20,082 nucleotides of DNA from an uncultured Clostridia bacterium (GTDB lineage: Bacteria; Bacillota; Clostridia; Christensenellales; Aristaeellaceae), in contig CAKTXH010000037.1 of NCBI GenBank assembly GCA_934630975.1, positions 1 to 20,082 on the forward strand, read 5' to 3'. Below the pieces are notes generated by a model. It was not told the DNA's origin, made no database searches, and saw nothing but the letters and a program-made list of their open reading frames with translations. A program made the position numbers and the translations under genes. Of this stretch, positions 1 through 8,329 are shown piece by piece (position 1 is the stretch's first letter; each line of letters starts with the position of its first letter).

Positions 1-393
1 CCCAGCCTGCTGATCGGCCACACGCTGCTTTCGATTCCGTACATCATGCGCGTGGTTACGTCCAGCCTTGCGAACTTTGATTTCGCGGTGGAAGAGGCTG
101 CTTGCAGCCTCGGCGCGACGCGGCAGTATACGTTCTTCCACATCGTTCTGCCCAACATCAAATCCGGCATTGCCTCGGCCTGCATCATGGCGATCATCAA
201 CTCGTTCAACAACGTGTCGCTGTCTGCCTTCCTGACCGGCCCGGGCGTGAACATGCTCCCGATTGAGATCATGGGCTATGTCGAGTATCATTTCGACCCG
301 ACCATCGCGGCGCTGGCGACCATCATGATGGTGGCGACGCTGGGCGTGATGCTGCTGATTGAAAAGACGCTTGGCTTGCAGAGCGTGGTGTAA
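1..393 (+). CDS. ABC transporter permease, PotC/CysW type (3' end only)
   Basis: The gene enters from the left edge in frame 1 and ends at TAA 391-393, so only the last 130 residues are visible. They contain the permease EAA loop (EEAACSLGA, then LPNIKSGI), which docks on the ATPase subunit. Hydrophobic segments lie before it (residues about 1-15) and after it (about 55-78 and 98-120). The EAA spacing and short C-terminus fit the BPD_transp_1 fold of polyamine, sulfate or phosphonate importers rather than the Opp family found further along. The substrate cannot be read from this fragment; the rest of the operon lies outside the window. A strong hairpin terminator follows about 30 nt after the stop, so this is the last gene of its operon. 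Confidence 0.85.
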   Translation, partial: PSLLIGHTLLSIPYIMRVVTSSLANFDFAVEEAACSLGATRQYTFFHIVLPNIKSGIASACIMAIINSFNNVSLSAFLTGPGVNMLPIEIMGYVEYHFDPTIAALATIMMVATLGVMLLIEKTLGLQSVV

Positions 394-421
394 CCCCGGA
401 GAGTTCCCCAAAACGAAAAAG

Positions 422-467
422 AAAGACCAGAGCTGTCGGCTGAAATACCGCGCGGCTCTGGTCTTTT
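422..467. terminator. Bidirectional intrinsic terminator
   Basis: A 12-bp perfect stem pairs AAAGACCAGAGC (422-433) with GCTCTGGTCTTT (455-466) around a 21-nt loop. On the plus strand it ends in TTTT and closes the permease operon. On the minus strand the A-rich stretch at 411-424 becomes a T-rich tail, so it also serves the small minus-strand gene that stops at 487. Confidence 0.85.
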
Positions 468-486
468 GTATGCAGATAGAAAGCGG

Positions 487-729
487 TTACTTGCTTTCGT
501 AAAGCGCCTTTACGCCCACAATGAACGAAGCGAGGATGAGGAAAAGATAAACGATTCGGACGATCATGGAACGTTCATCCCAGTTTTCAATGGCGATCAG
601 CGCCCAGAGCGCGCCCTGAACGATCTGCACGGCGCCTTCCAGTTTCAGGCTGGCCTTTTTCTGAAACCTTGCAATCCACAAAGCGATGTAAATAACAAAA
701 AGAATCACCAACAGAACCGTCGTTACCAT
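487..729 (-). CDS. Small three-helix membrane protein, unknown function (80 aa)
   Basis: I do not recognise a family. The reading frame stays open further upstream to 981, but the ATG at 729 is chosen because AGGAGG (739-744) sits just before it and because the upstream part would run through the promoter and the oppF terminator. The 80 residues form three hydrophobic segments (about 3-22, 36-50 and 58-76) joined by short charged turns (RFQKK, NWDERS). No signal peptide cleavage site or catalytic motif is visible. It has its own near-consensus promoter and lies between two terminators, so it is a single-gene unit independent of both flanking transporters. A role as a small regulatory or accessory membrane protein is possible, but nothing shows it. 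Confidence 0.75.
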   Translation of the reverse strand: MVTTVLLVILFVIYIALWIARFQKKASLKLEGAVQIVQGALWALIAIENWDERSMIVRIVYLFLILASFIVGVKALYESK

Positions 730-765
730 ATTGATTGCCTCCTCAAGATTTGATGGGTTAAGCTC

Positions 766-794
766 AGTATACCACGCGTTTTGGCGGCATGCAA
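766..794 (-). promoter_or_regulatory. Promoter of the 80-aa membrane protein gene
   Basis: Read on the minus strand: -35 TTGCAT (794-789), a 17-bp spacer, and -10 TATACT (771-766). It lies between the oppF terminator and the ribosome binding site at 739-744, giving a leader of about 30 nt. Confidence 0.75.
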
Positions 795-807
795 TCCCCT
801 GATACTC

Positions 808-845
808 AAAAAACTCCGCCCGGCATGACAGCGATGCGGGCGGAG
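808..845 (-). terminator. Intrinsic terminator of the oppBCDF operon
   Basis: On the minus strand CTCCGCCC (845-838) pairs with GGGCGGAG (821-814), followed by six T (813-808). It starts 9 nt after the oppF stop codon. Confidence 0.9.
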
Positions 846-853
846 AATGGCGT

Positions 854-1818
854 TTACTTGATGCGGTGGCATGCGACGAAGTGATCCGGCGCGACTTCGC
901 GCAGTTCCGGGCGCTCTTTGGCGCATTGCTCGGTCGCATACGGGCAGCGCGCGCGGAAGCGGCAGCCGCTCGGCGGATCAATCGGGGTCGGCACGTCGCC
1001 GGAAAGGTGGATGCGCTGGCTGGCCGCGGCCATATCCGGGTCGGGGATCGGCACGGCGCTCATCAGCGCCTGCGTGTACGGGTGCAGCATGTTGGAATAC
1101 AGCTCCTGCACCGGCGCGCGCTCGACCATGCAGCCCAGATACATCACGCCGACGTTGTGGGAGATATGGCGCACCATCGACAGATCGTGCGAAACGAAGA
1201 GATACGAAAGCCCCAGCTTCTCCTGAAGCGATTCCAGCGTGTTGATGACCTGTGCCTGAATGGAGACGTCCAGCGCGGAGATCGGCTCGTCGCAGACGAT
1301 GAACTCCGGGTTGCAGGCGAGAGCGCGGGCGATGCCCACGCGCTGGCGCTGACCGCCGGAAAACTCGTGCGGGTAGCGCTGGAGGTGATCCGGCTTGAGG
1401 CCGACGAGATCGACCAGCTCGCGCACGCGTTCGGTCTGATACTCTTTGCTTGCCCCGGCGTAACGCAGAGGCTCGGCGATGATGGAAGCGACCGTCATGC
1501 GCGGGTTCAGCGACGCATACGGATCTTGGAAGATCATCTGCATGCGGCGGCGGTAGGGCGCAAGCGGCTTTTCGCCGAGGTGGGCGATATCCTGCCGGTC
1601 GAAAAAGATCTGACCGTCCGTCGGCTCATACAGGCGGACGAGGCAGCGGCCAACCGTCGTCTTGCCGCAGCCGCTTTCGCCGACAAGGCCAAAGGTTTCG
1701 CCCTTCTTGATGGAAAAGCTGACGTCGTCCACGGCCTTGAGCAGCTTTTTGGGCTTGCCGCCGAGCGTGCGGCCAACGGGGAAATACATTTTAAGCCCGC
1801 GGGCTTCTACAATCGTGC

Positions 1819-1822
<4 letters not shown>
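854..1822 (-). CDS. oppF: Oligopeptide/dipeptide ABC transporter ATP-binding protein OppF
   Basis: This is the second ATPase of the peptide importer, powering uptake from the cytoplasmic face together with OppD. In the 322 residues I see Walker A GESGCGKTT (48-56), the Q-loop Gln 99 (IFQDPYASLNPR), signature FSGGQ (154-158), Walker B FIVCDEP with Glu 179, and the H-loop His 212. The C-terminal oligo_HPY extension, typical of OppD/DppD/OppF, has a CX5CX6C cysteine set and one later Cys. The ATG at 1822 is chosen over one 18 nt upstream: it overlaps the oppD stop as ATGA and has GGGAGG just upstream. It is the last gene of oppBCDF. Peptide length and specificity cannot be read here; DppF is an equally valid name. 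Confidence 0.95.
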
Positions 1823-2820
<998 letters not shown>

Positions 2821-2845
2821 GGTAGCCTCCTGAGTGTCGTAGTAT

Positions 2846-2986
2846 GGGGACGTTGGGCTGCCGCCCAAGCCTGCCTGGGGTCTTAGACCCCAGACCCCTT
2901 CTTTTTTTCATTGCTGCGCAATGAAAAAGGTGGGAAATCCAAGAACCTCAGGTTCTTGGCGGGGTTTGGGGCAGAGCCCCAACGTT
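2846..2986. repeat. Composite five-hairpin intergenic element inside the opp operon
   Basis: The whole oppC-oppD gap is filled by consecutive near-perfect stem-loops: TTGGGC/GCCCAA (2853-2868), TGGGGTCT/AGACCCCA (2876-2892), TTTTTCATTGC/GCAATGAAAAA (2904-2928), CCAAGAACCT/AGGTTCTTGG (2939-2959) and TTGGGGC/GCCCCAA (2966-2982). The outer ends, ACGTTGGG (2850-2857) and CCCAACGT (2978-2985), are themselves inverted. It begins 2 nt before the oppC stop in transcript order and ends about 25 nt before the oppD start. From memory, similar mosaics are scattered in Clostridia genomes as non-autonomous interspersed repeats. Only one copy is in this window, so the repeat status is inferred. Confidence 0.75.
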
Positions 2987-2987
2987 C

Positions 2988-3899
2988 TTACTTCTTCAGT
3001 TTCGGATCGAGCGCGTCGCGCAGGCCGTCGCCGATGAAGTTCAGGGAGAACATCGTCAGGCTGATGGCCGCAATCGGGAAGAACATCTGATACGGCGCGC
3101 TGGTCAGCGTACCGATGGCGTCGTTGGCCAGCGAACCCCAGGAGGCCATCGGCTTCTGAATACCGATGCCTAGGAAGGAGAGGAACGCTTCGGAGAAGAT
3201 CGCGCTCGGGATCAGGAACATCACCGAAACGATGATCGGGCCCATCGCGTTGGGCAGCAGGTGGCGCAGCAGAATCTGGAAATCGCTCGCGCCCGCCAGC
3301 TTGGCGGCCAGCGCGTATTCCTGATGCTTGAGGCTGACGACCTGCGAGCGCGTGATGCGCGCCGTGCCGACCCACGAGGACAGGCACAGCGCAATCAGGA
3401 TGGAACGGACGTTCGAACCCATCAGCATCATCAGCAGAATGGTGTACAGCAGCGACGGCAGGGCGATGATGATATCGACGATGCGCATCATGATGTTATC
3501 GACCTTGCCGCCGAAGTAGCCCGCAATGCCGCCGTAGAGCACGCCGATGACCATGTTGACCAGCGCGGCCACCACACCGATGGAGAGGCTGATGCGCGCG
3601 CCGTAGAGCACGCGGACATACAGGTCGCGGCCCAGCGCGTCCGTGCCGAACCAGTGTTCCTTGGAAGGCCACTGGGCGATGGAGAAGAAATCGGCCTCGT
3701 CGTATTCATACGGGCAGAACATCGGCCCGAAGATGGCGAAGAGCGTCACGATGACGATCATCACCAAGCCGAACACGGCCAGCTTGTCCTTGCGGAAGCG
3801 CCGCCACGCGTCCTTCCAATAGGAAACGGAAGGGCGGGAAATCTGGTCGGCGGAGATGCTGGCTTTATCCAGCGGCTGATAAAGGGTATTGTTTTCCAT
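2988..3899 (-). CDS. oppC: Peptide ABC transporter permease OppC
   Basis: One of the two membrane subunits that form the peptide channel, 303 residues. The N-terminus has the OppC_N signature: a charged stretch (WKDAWRRFRKDKLAVFG) running into the first membrane helix, then an external loop with HWFGTDALGRDLYVRVLYG, typical of OppC/DppC. Further hydrophobic segments follow. The EAA loop (EYALAAKLAGAS, then LPNAMGPI) lies near residue 200 and contacts OppD/OppF. The C-terminus DGLRDALDPKLKK matches the family. The start at 3899 has GGGAGG 7 nt upstream. It follows oppB by 13 nt and is separated from oppD by the hairpin element. Confidence 0.95.
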   Translation of the reverse strand: MENNTLYQPLDKASISADQISRPSVSYWKDAWRRFRKDKLAVFGLVMIVIVTLFAIFGPMFCPYEYDEADFFSIAQWPSKEHWFGTDALGRDLYVRVLYGARISLSIGVVAALVNMVIGVLYGGIAGYFGGKVDNIMMRIVDIIIALPSLLYTILLMMLMGSNVRSILIALCLSSWVGTARITRSQVVSLKHQEYALAAKLAGASDFQILLRHLLPNAMGPIIVSVMFLIPSAIFSEAFLSFLGIGIQKPMASWGSLANDAIGTLTSAPYQMFFPIAAISLTMFSLNFIGDGLRDALDPKLKK

Positions 3900-3912
3900 A
3901 TGATCCTCCCGG

Positions 3913-4836
3913 TCACTCGTCGAGCTTCACGCGCGGGTCGATGATGCCGTAAACCACATCCACAATCAGGTTGCAGGCCACGACGAACACGCCGAGGAAG
4001 ATGGTGACGCCCATGATGATGTTATAGTCGCGCGCGGTGATGGAATCCACGAAGTATTTGCCCAGACCCGGAATCGCGAACAGGCGCTCGACGATGAACG
4101 AGCCGGTCAGCAGGTTGGCAATCAGCGTACCCAGATAGGTCACGACCGGCAGAATCGCGTTGCGCAGGCCATGCTTGAGAATGACCATGCGCTCGGCCAC
4201 GCCCTTGGCGCGCGCGGTGCGGATGTAATCCTGCTGCATGACTTCCAGCATCGAGGAGCGGGTCATGCGCGCGATGTACGCGATGGGGGAGAAAGAGAGG
4301 CACGTCACCGGCAGAATGTAATGCTTCCACGAGCTCAGGCCGTAGGTCGGCAGCCACTTGAGCACGCCGGCAAACAGATACAGCAGCAGCACGGAGATGA
4401 CGAACAGCGGCACGCACACGCCGATGGTTGCAATCACCATCGAAATGCCGTCGAACAAACTGCCGCGCTTGACCGCGGAGGTTACGCCCAGCAGCACGCC
4501 CACCACCAGCGACAGCAGAACCGCCAGAATACCGATGCGCGCGGAAATCGGGAAGCCGCGCTCGATCAGGTCGTTGACCTGCACGCTGGAGTTCTTATAG
4601 GAAATGCCGAAGTCGCCGTGCAGGATCTGGTCGAGGTAGGTGAAATACTGCTTATACAGCGGTTGATCCAGACCGTATTTCTCGTTAAGGCGCTGCATGA
4701 CGGCCTCCGGCACGCCCTGCTCGCCCTTGGAAAACGGGCTGCCGGGAATGGCATGCATCAGAAAGAAACAGGCGGTGATCAGGATCAGGATGGTGATGAC
4801 ACCGGATAAAATACGTTTGGCGATGTACTTGCCCAC
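3913..4836 (-). CDS. oppB: Peptide ABC transporter permease OppB (GTG start)
   Basis: First gene of the oppBCDF operon, the other channel subunit, 307 residues. The N-terminal helix is followed by the family hallmark loop: IPGSPF, then NEKYGLDQPLYKQY and GDFGISY. Five more hydrophobic segments follow. The EAA loop (DYIRTARAKGV, then HGLRNAILPVV) is near residues 200-230, and the ending DPRVKLDE is typical. The start codon is GTG at 4836, about 7 nt after AGGGGG; there is no ATG in a suitable place, and the family N-terminus MGKYIAKR-like fits. Its promoter lies about 100 nt upstream, back to back with the oppA promoter. Confidence 0.95.
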   Translation of the reverse strand: MGKYIAKRILSGVITILILITACFFLMHAIPGSPFSKGEQGVPEAVMQRLNEKYGLDQPLYKQYFTYLDQILHGDFGISYKNSSVQVNDLIERGFPISARIGILAVLLSLVVGVLLGVTSAVKRGSLFDGISMVIATIGVCVPLFVISVLLLYLFAGVLKWLPTYGLSSWKHYILPVTCLSFSPIAYIARMTRSSMLEVMQQDYIRTARAKGVAERMVILKHGLRNAILPVVTYLGTLIANLLTGSFIVERLFAIPGLGKYFVDSITARDYNIIMGVTIFLGVFVVACNLIVDVVYGIIDPRVKLDE

Positions 4837-4934
4837 GAGGCGTCCCCCTTTGAAAAAAATATGAAGGCGAAAGCCGGTTTTGAGTGTTCATAAAAAACGT
4901 TTGAAATCATTCGCATCCAAAACCATATACGATT

Positions 4935-4963
4935 ATTATAAAGCGAAACCGTCAGAATTTCAA
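4935..4963 (-). promoter_or_regulatory. Promoter of oppBCDF
   Basis: Minus strand: -35 TTGAAA (4963-4958), 17-bp spacer, -10 TATAAT (4940-4935). It leaves an AT-rich leader of roughly 90 nt before the GTG start of oppB. The 304-nt oppB-oppA gap holds this promoter, the oppA promoter and the CodY-like box; I see nothing else in it. Confidence 0.8.
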
Positions 4964-5008
4964 TATGTTTCTCATTGACTTTGAAGTTTTTGAAGGAATT
5001 TAGTTTCG

Positions 5009-5023
5009 AAAATTCAGAAAATG
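5009..5023. promoter_or_regulatory. CodY-like box between the divergent opp promoters
   Basis: Positions 5009-5023 match the CodY consensus AATTTTCWGAAAATT at 12 of 15 bases, by my count. The box lies 21 bp upstream of the oppA -35 and 46 bp upstream of the oppB -35. CodY is a nutrient-sensing repressor known to control opp genes in several Firmicutes. Whether this organism has CodY cannot be seen here, and AT-rich DNA gives chance matches. Confidence 0.35.
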
Positions 5024-5043
5024 AGCAAATTGCCGCCGCTATA

Positions 5044-5072
5044 TTGACAAAAACGGAAGCTTTTGCTATGCT
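5044..5072 (+). promoter_or_regulatory. Promoter of oppA
   Basis: A perfect -35 TTGACA (5044-5049), a 17-bp spacer, and -10 TATGCT (5067-5072). The leader to the ATG is about 60 nt. A near-consensus promoter fits the high level usually needed for a binding protein. Confidence 0.85.
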
Positions 5073-5140
5073 TAATACATATTCGGCCGAACTTGCTGCG
5101 CACGGGAGGCCGGAAAATTGAATCATGGGAGGATTTCAAC

Positions 5141-6745
5141 ATGAAGAAACTGCTTGCGCTGGCTCTTTGTGCCCTGATGATGGTTTTCGCCTGTGCCGCC
5201 GCAACGGCGGAGGCGACCATCACGTTCCAGATGGGCGGCGAGCCGGAATGTATGGATCCGACGATCAACGACTATTCTTCCGGTTCCTATGCGCTGCAAA
5301 GCCTGTTCCGCGGCCTCTATAAATATGATGCGGACGGCGCGCTCGTTCCGGCGATGGCCGAGAGCTACGAAGTTTCCGAAGACGGCTGCACCTACACCTT
5401 CAAATTGAAGGAAGGGCTCAAGTGGAGCGACGGCAGCCCGCTGACCGCGTATGACTTTGAGTATAGCTGGAAGCGCGTGCTCGACCCGGAAGTCGGCAGC
5501 GAAACGGCTTACACCCTCTACGGCGTGATCAAGGACGGCTACGAGTGCTTCGTGGATAAGACCGTCGCCGTTGACGATCTGCCGATCAAGGCGCTGGACG
5601 ACACCACCTTCCAGGTGGAGCTGAAAGCCCCGGCCAGCTACTTCATCACCCTGACGGCCTCCACCGCGTTCATGCCGGTTTGCAAGGCGAACGTGGAGAA
5701 ATACGGCGAGGATTGGTCGAGCAGCCCGGAAACCTACGTCTGCAACGGCCCGTTCATGCTGGCGGACATGAAGAAGGACGAGAGCTTCACCTTCGTCAAG
5801 AACCCGAACTACTACAACGCCGACGAAGTGCAGATCGACACCGTGAAGTACGTGTTCCTCAACGCGCCGGAGACGGTGAAGATGGCGTTTGACAACGGCG
5901 AGCTGGATATCGCCACCTCCGTCAACAGCGACGCGCTGAAAGCCTACACCGGCACGGATAAGCTGATGAGCTCCGACCGCATCGGCTACCGCTACTACGA
6001 GTTCAACTGCTCCAAGGAGCCGTTCAACGACGCCCGCGTCCGCCGCGCGCTGACGCTGGCGCTCAACCGCAAGATCATCACCGAAGGCATCCTTCAGGAT
6101 CCGACCCTGCCGCAGCTCTACGGCTGGGTGCCCTACGGCATCAAGGACGTCGTCGATCCGAGCAAGGATTGGCGCGACGTCGTCGGCAATGCGTTTGACG
6201 AGGACATCGAGGAGGCGAAGGCGCTGCTGGCCGAGGCGGGCTATCCGAACGGCGAGGGCTTCCCGACCTTCTCCATCAAGTATACCCCGAGCACCGAGCT
6301 TGAGAACGTCGCGCAGGCGATGGCCGCGATGTGGAAGCAGTACCTCGGCCTGAACTGCGAAGTGACCGCCGTGGAGAGCGGCGTGTATTGGGCGGACGAG
6401 GGCACCCGCGCGACGGGCGACTTCGAAATCGCTTACATGGGCTACACGCTGGATTACGCCGAGCCGAGCGCCGCGTTCGCCGTGCTGGAGAACGCCGAAG
6501 GCAAGGCCAAGACCCGCTGGGATTGCCCGGCCTACCTCGAGCTTTGCAACAAGATGCGCAGCAGCATCGCGGGCGAGGAGCGCGAGGCGCTGTATAAGGA
6601 AGCCGAGGCCCTGCTGGCGCAGGAGTGCCCGGTCATGCCGATTTACAACTACGTCGCGACGGCGCTGGTTTCCGAGCGCGTGAAGGGCTTCACCCGCAAC
6701 GCGAACGGCCACCCGAACTTCGAGTATTGCACCATCGCGGAATAA
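5141..6745 (+). CDS. oppA: Peptide ABC transporter substrate-binding protein OppA
   Basis: Extracytoplasmic binding protein of the SBP_bac_5 family, 534 residues, a normal length. It delivers peptides to OppBC. The signal peptide (MKKLLALALCALMMVFACAA) is followed almost at once by the mature domain. The family signature AESYEVSEDGCTYTFKLKEG with WSDGSPLTAYDF lies at about residues 71-105, and the C-terminal ECPVMPIYNY segment also fits. The ATG at 5141 has GGGAGG (5127-5132); an in-frame ATG at 5063 would begin inside the promoter -10 region. Cys 18 sits in VFAC, which is a poor lipobox because Phe occupies -2, so anchoring as a lipoprotein is uncertain. Divergent from oppBCDF. Confidence 0.95.
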   Translation: MKKLLALALCALMMVFACAAATAEATITFQMGGEPECMDPTINDYSSGSYALQSLFRGLYKYDADGALVPAMAESYEVSEDGCTYTFKLKEGLKWSDGSPLTAYDFEYSWKRVLDPEVGSETAYTLYGVIKDGYECFVDKTVAVDDLPIKALDDTTFQVELKAPASYFITLTASTAFMPVCKANVEKYGEDWSSSPETYVCNGPFMLADMKKDESFTFVKNPNYYNADEVQIDTVKYVFLNAPETVKMAFDNGELDIATSVNSDALKAYTGTDKLMSSDRIGYRYYEFNCSKEPFNDARVRRALTLALNRKIITEGILQDPTLPQLYGWVPYGIKDVVDPSKDWRDVVGNAFDEDIEEAKALLAEAGYPNGEGFPTFSIKYTPSTELENVAQAMAAMWKQYLGLNCEVTAVESGVYWADEGTRATGDFEIAYMGYTLDYAEPSAAFAVLENAEGKAKTRWDCPAYLELCNKMRSSIAGEEREALYKEAEALLAQECPVMPIYNYVATALVSERVKGFTRNANGHPNFEYCTIAE

Positions 6746-6760
6746 GCGAAAAACCATGAG

Positions 6761-6791
6761 GAACGCAGGGCAGACGCTCTACGTTCTTTTT
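6761..6791 (+). terminator. Intrinsic terminator of oppA
   Basis: An imperfect stem with GAACG (6761-6765) and CGTTC (6782-6786) at its base, extended by inner pairs with one mismatch, followed by TTTTT (6787-6791). It lies 15 nt after the oppA stop. Confidence 0.75.
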
Positions 6792-6861
6792 ATACGGCCA
6801 CAGTCATCAGACCACTTGTCAATCCATTACAGAAAATTTACCGAAATTCAAACGAAAATAC

Positions 6862-6890
6862 TTGAAAGCCGCTTGAGATTCGGCTATACT
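6862..6890 (+). promoter_or_regulatory. Promoter of the phosphofructokinase gene
   Basis: TTGAAA (6862-6867), a 17-bp spacer, TATACT (6885-6890). The surrounding DNA (6800-6930) is strikingly AT-rich. About 24 bp upstream of the -35, 6824-6838 matches the CodY consensus at 11 of 15 by my count; this is weak. Confidence 0.8.
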
Positions 6891-6933
6891 AAACATAGTT
6901 ATTGCCTAAAATTTCATTTCTTCGGAGGTTCAT

Positions 6934-8157
6934 ATGGGAAATAATGCCATCGTCGGCCAGAGCGGCGGCCCGACGTCCGTGATCAACGCGAGCCTTGCGG
7001 GCGTGTTTCAAGCCTGCGTGATGCGCGGCGCAAACCGCGTTTACGGCATGCTCAACGGCGTGGAGGGCCTGCTCGACGAGCGCGTGACCGATTTGACCGC
7101 GACGCTGGGTTCGTCCCTTGAAATCGAGCTGCTCAAGCGCACGCCTTCCTCTTATTTGGGAAGCTGCCGCTATAAACTGCCGGACAGCCTGACACACCCG
7201 GAGGTTTACGAAAAGCTGTTCGCCATCCTCAAAAAGCTGGATATCGGCTACTTCTTCTATATCGGCGGCAACGACAGCATGGATACGATCAGCAAGCTGA
7301 GCGATTACGCCAGGCGCATCGGCAGCGACATCCGCTTCATGGGCGTGCCCAAAACCATCGACAACGACCTGATGCATACCGATCACACGCCGGGCTACGG
7401 TTCGGCGGCGAAGTACATCGGCGTGGTGATGAAGGAGATCATCCGCGACGCGACGGTCTACGGCACGAACTACGTCACCATTGTGGAAATCATGGGCCGA
7501 AACGCGGGCTGGCTGACGGCGGCGGCGGCGCTGGCGCGCGGCGAGGACTGCGAGGGCGTGAACATGATCTGCCTGCCGGAAGTGCCGTTCAACGTCGAGC
7601 ATTTTATCGACAAGGTGGAGCGGATGCAGCGGGAGAGCAAGTCCGTCGTCATCGCCGTCAGCGAGGGTGTCAAGCTGGAAGACGGGCGCTATGTCTGCGA
7701 ACTTTCCGACGACGCGCACTTTGTGGATGCCTTCGGCCACAAGAGCCTGACCGGCACGGCGCGCTATCTGGCCAACCATGTGGCGGGCAAGCTGAAAACC
7801 AAGACGCGCTCCATCGAGCTTTCCACGCTCCAGCGCTGCGCGGCGCATGTTTCCAGCCGAACGGACATCACCGAGGCCTATCAGGTCGGCGGCGCGGCGG
7901 CCAAGGCGGCGTTTGAAGGTCACACGGGCGAGATGGTCGCGCTTGAGCGCATCTCCAACGATCCGTACCAGTGCACGACGACGCTGGTGGATATCCACAA
8001 GATCGCCAATTTTGAAAAGAAAGTGCCGCTCGAGTGGGTGAACGCCTATCACACGGACATGGGGCCGGAGTTCCTGCAATATGCCCGCCCGCTGATTCAG
8101 GCGGAGCTGACCCCGGTGTATATCGACGGCCTGCCGAGACACATCTTTATGAAATAA
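6934..8157 (+). CDS. pfp: Diphosphate-fructose-6-phosphate 1-phosphotransferase (PPi-type PFK)
   Basis: Cytoplasmic glycolytic enzyme that phosphorylates fructose 6-phosphate to fructose 1,6-bisphosphate; the PPi type is reversible. In its 407 residues: GQSGGPTSVINAS at the N-terminus, GGNDSMDT (111-118), PKTIDND (139-145) with catalytic Asp 143, and MGRNAGW (187-193). In ATP-dependent enzymes the matching motifs are GGDGS and PGTIDND. Here Asp 114 replaces the Gly that allows ATP and Lys 140 replaces the second Gly, the two hallmarks of PPi use. Asn 113 stands where many enzymes have Asp. Start fixed by GGAGG (6924-6928). It is a single-gene unit with its own promoter, and the stop codon abuts a hairpin repeat. 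An ATP-using variant cannot be fully excluded. Confidence 0.9.
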   Translation: MGNNAIVGQSGGPTSVINASLAGVFQACVMRGANRVYGMLNGVEGLLDERVTDLTATLGSSLEIELLKRTPSSYLGSCRYKLPDSLTHPEVYEKLFAILKKLDIGYFFYIGGNDSMDTISKLSDYARRIGSDIRFMGVPKTIDNDLMHTDHTPGYGSAAKYIGVVMKEIIRDATVYGTNYVTIVEIMGRNAGWLTAAAALARGEDCEGVNMICLPEVPFNVEHFIDKVERMQRESKSVVIAVSEGVKLEDGRYVCELSDDAHFVDAFGHKSLTGTARYLANHVAGKLKTKTRSIELSTLQRCAAHVSSRTDITEAYQVGGAAAKAAFEGHTGEMVALERISNDPYQCTTTLVDIHKIANFEKKVPLEWVNAYHTDMGPEFLQYARPLIQAELTPVYIDGLPRHIFMK

Positions 8158-8211
8158 CTCCTTCAGTCACGGCTTTGCCGTGCCAGATCCCTCTAAGAGG
8201 GAGCCTTTTGG
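8158..8211. repeat. Two-hairpin interspersed-repeat-like element
   Basis: Directly after the pfp stop codon. Hairpin one is CACGGC/GCCGTG (8168-8182, 3-nt loop). Hairpin two is the perfect TCCCTCT/AGAGGGA (8188-8202), followed by GCCTTTTGG. From memory this layout (CTCC..CAG, CACGGC hairpin, CCCTC hairpin, AGCCTTTTGG) is a common short interspersed repeat in Clostridia. It could also help terminate pfp. The inference about copy number needs the genome. Confidence 0.6.
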
Positions 8212-8233
8212 TATAATCAGCGAAACAAAGAAG

Positions 8234-8274
8234 AGCAACACGGGTATTCACGAAAATGCCTGAGTTGCTTTTTT
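8234..8274 (+). terminator. Intrinsic terminator downstream of pfp
   Basis: AGCAAC (8234-8239) pairs with GTTGCT (8264-8269); the stem continues through CGGGTATT with AATGCCTG using two G-T pairs. A run of T follows (8269-8274). It is the likely end of the pfp transcript. Confidence 0.75.
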
Positions 8275-8329
8275 GATTACTTACATTGATGTGCGATTAT
8301 ACCAGAAAACGAAAGAAGGTAAACGGCGT

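Noticed and set aside
487..981. 164-codon version of the small minus-strand membrane protein
   Set aside because: The extra N-terminal part would be translated from within oppF across the terminator and upstream of the promoter; the ATG at 729 has the ribosome site.
6756..6944. 62-codon plus-strand frame between oppA and pfp
   Set aside because: It overlaps the oppA terminator and the pfp promoter, has no ribosome site and shows no family features.
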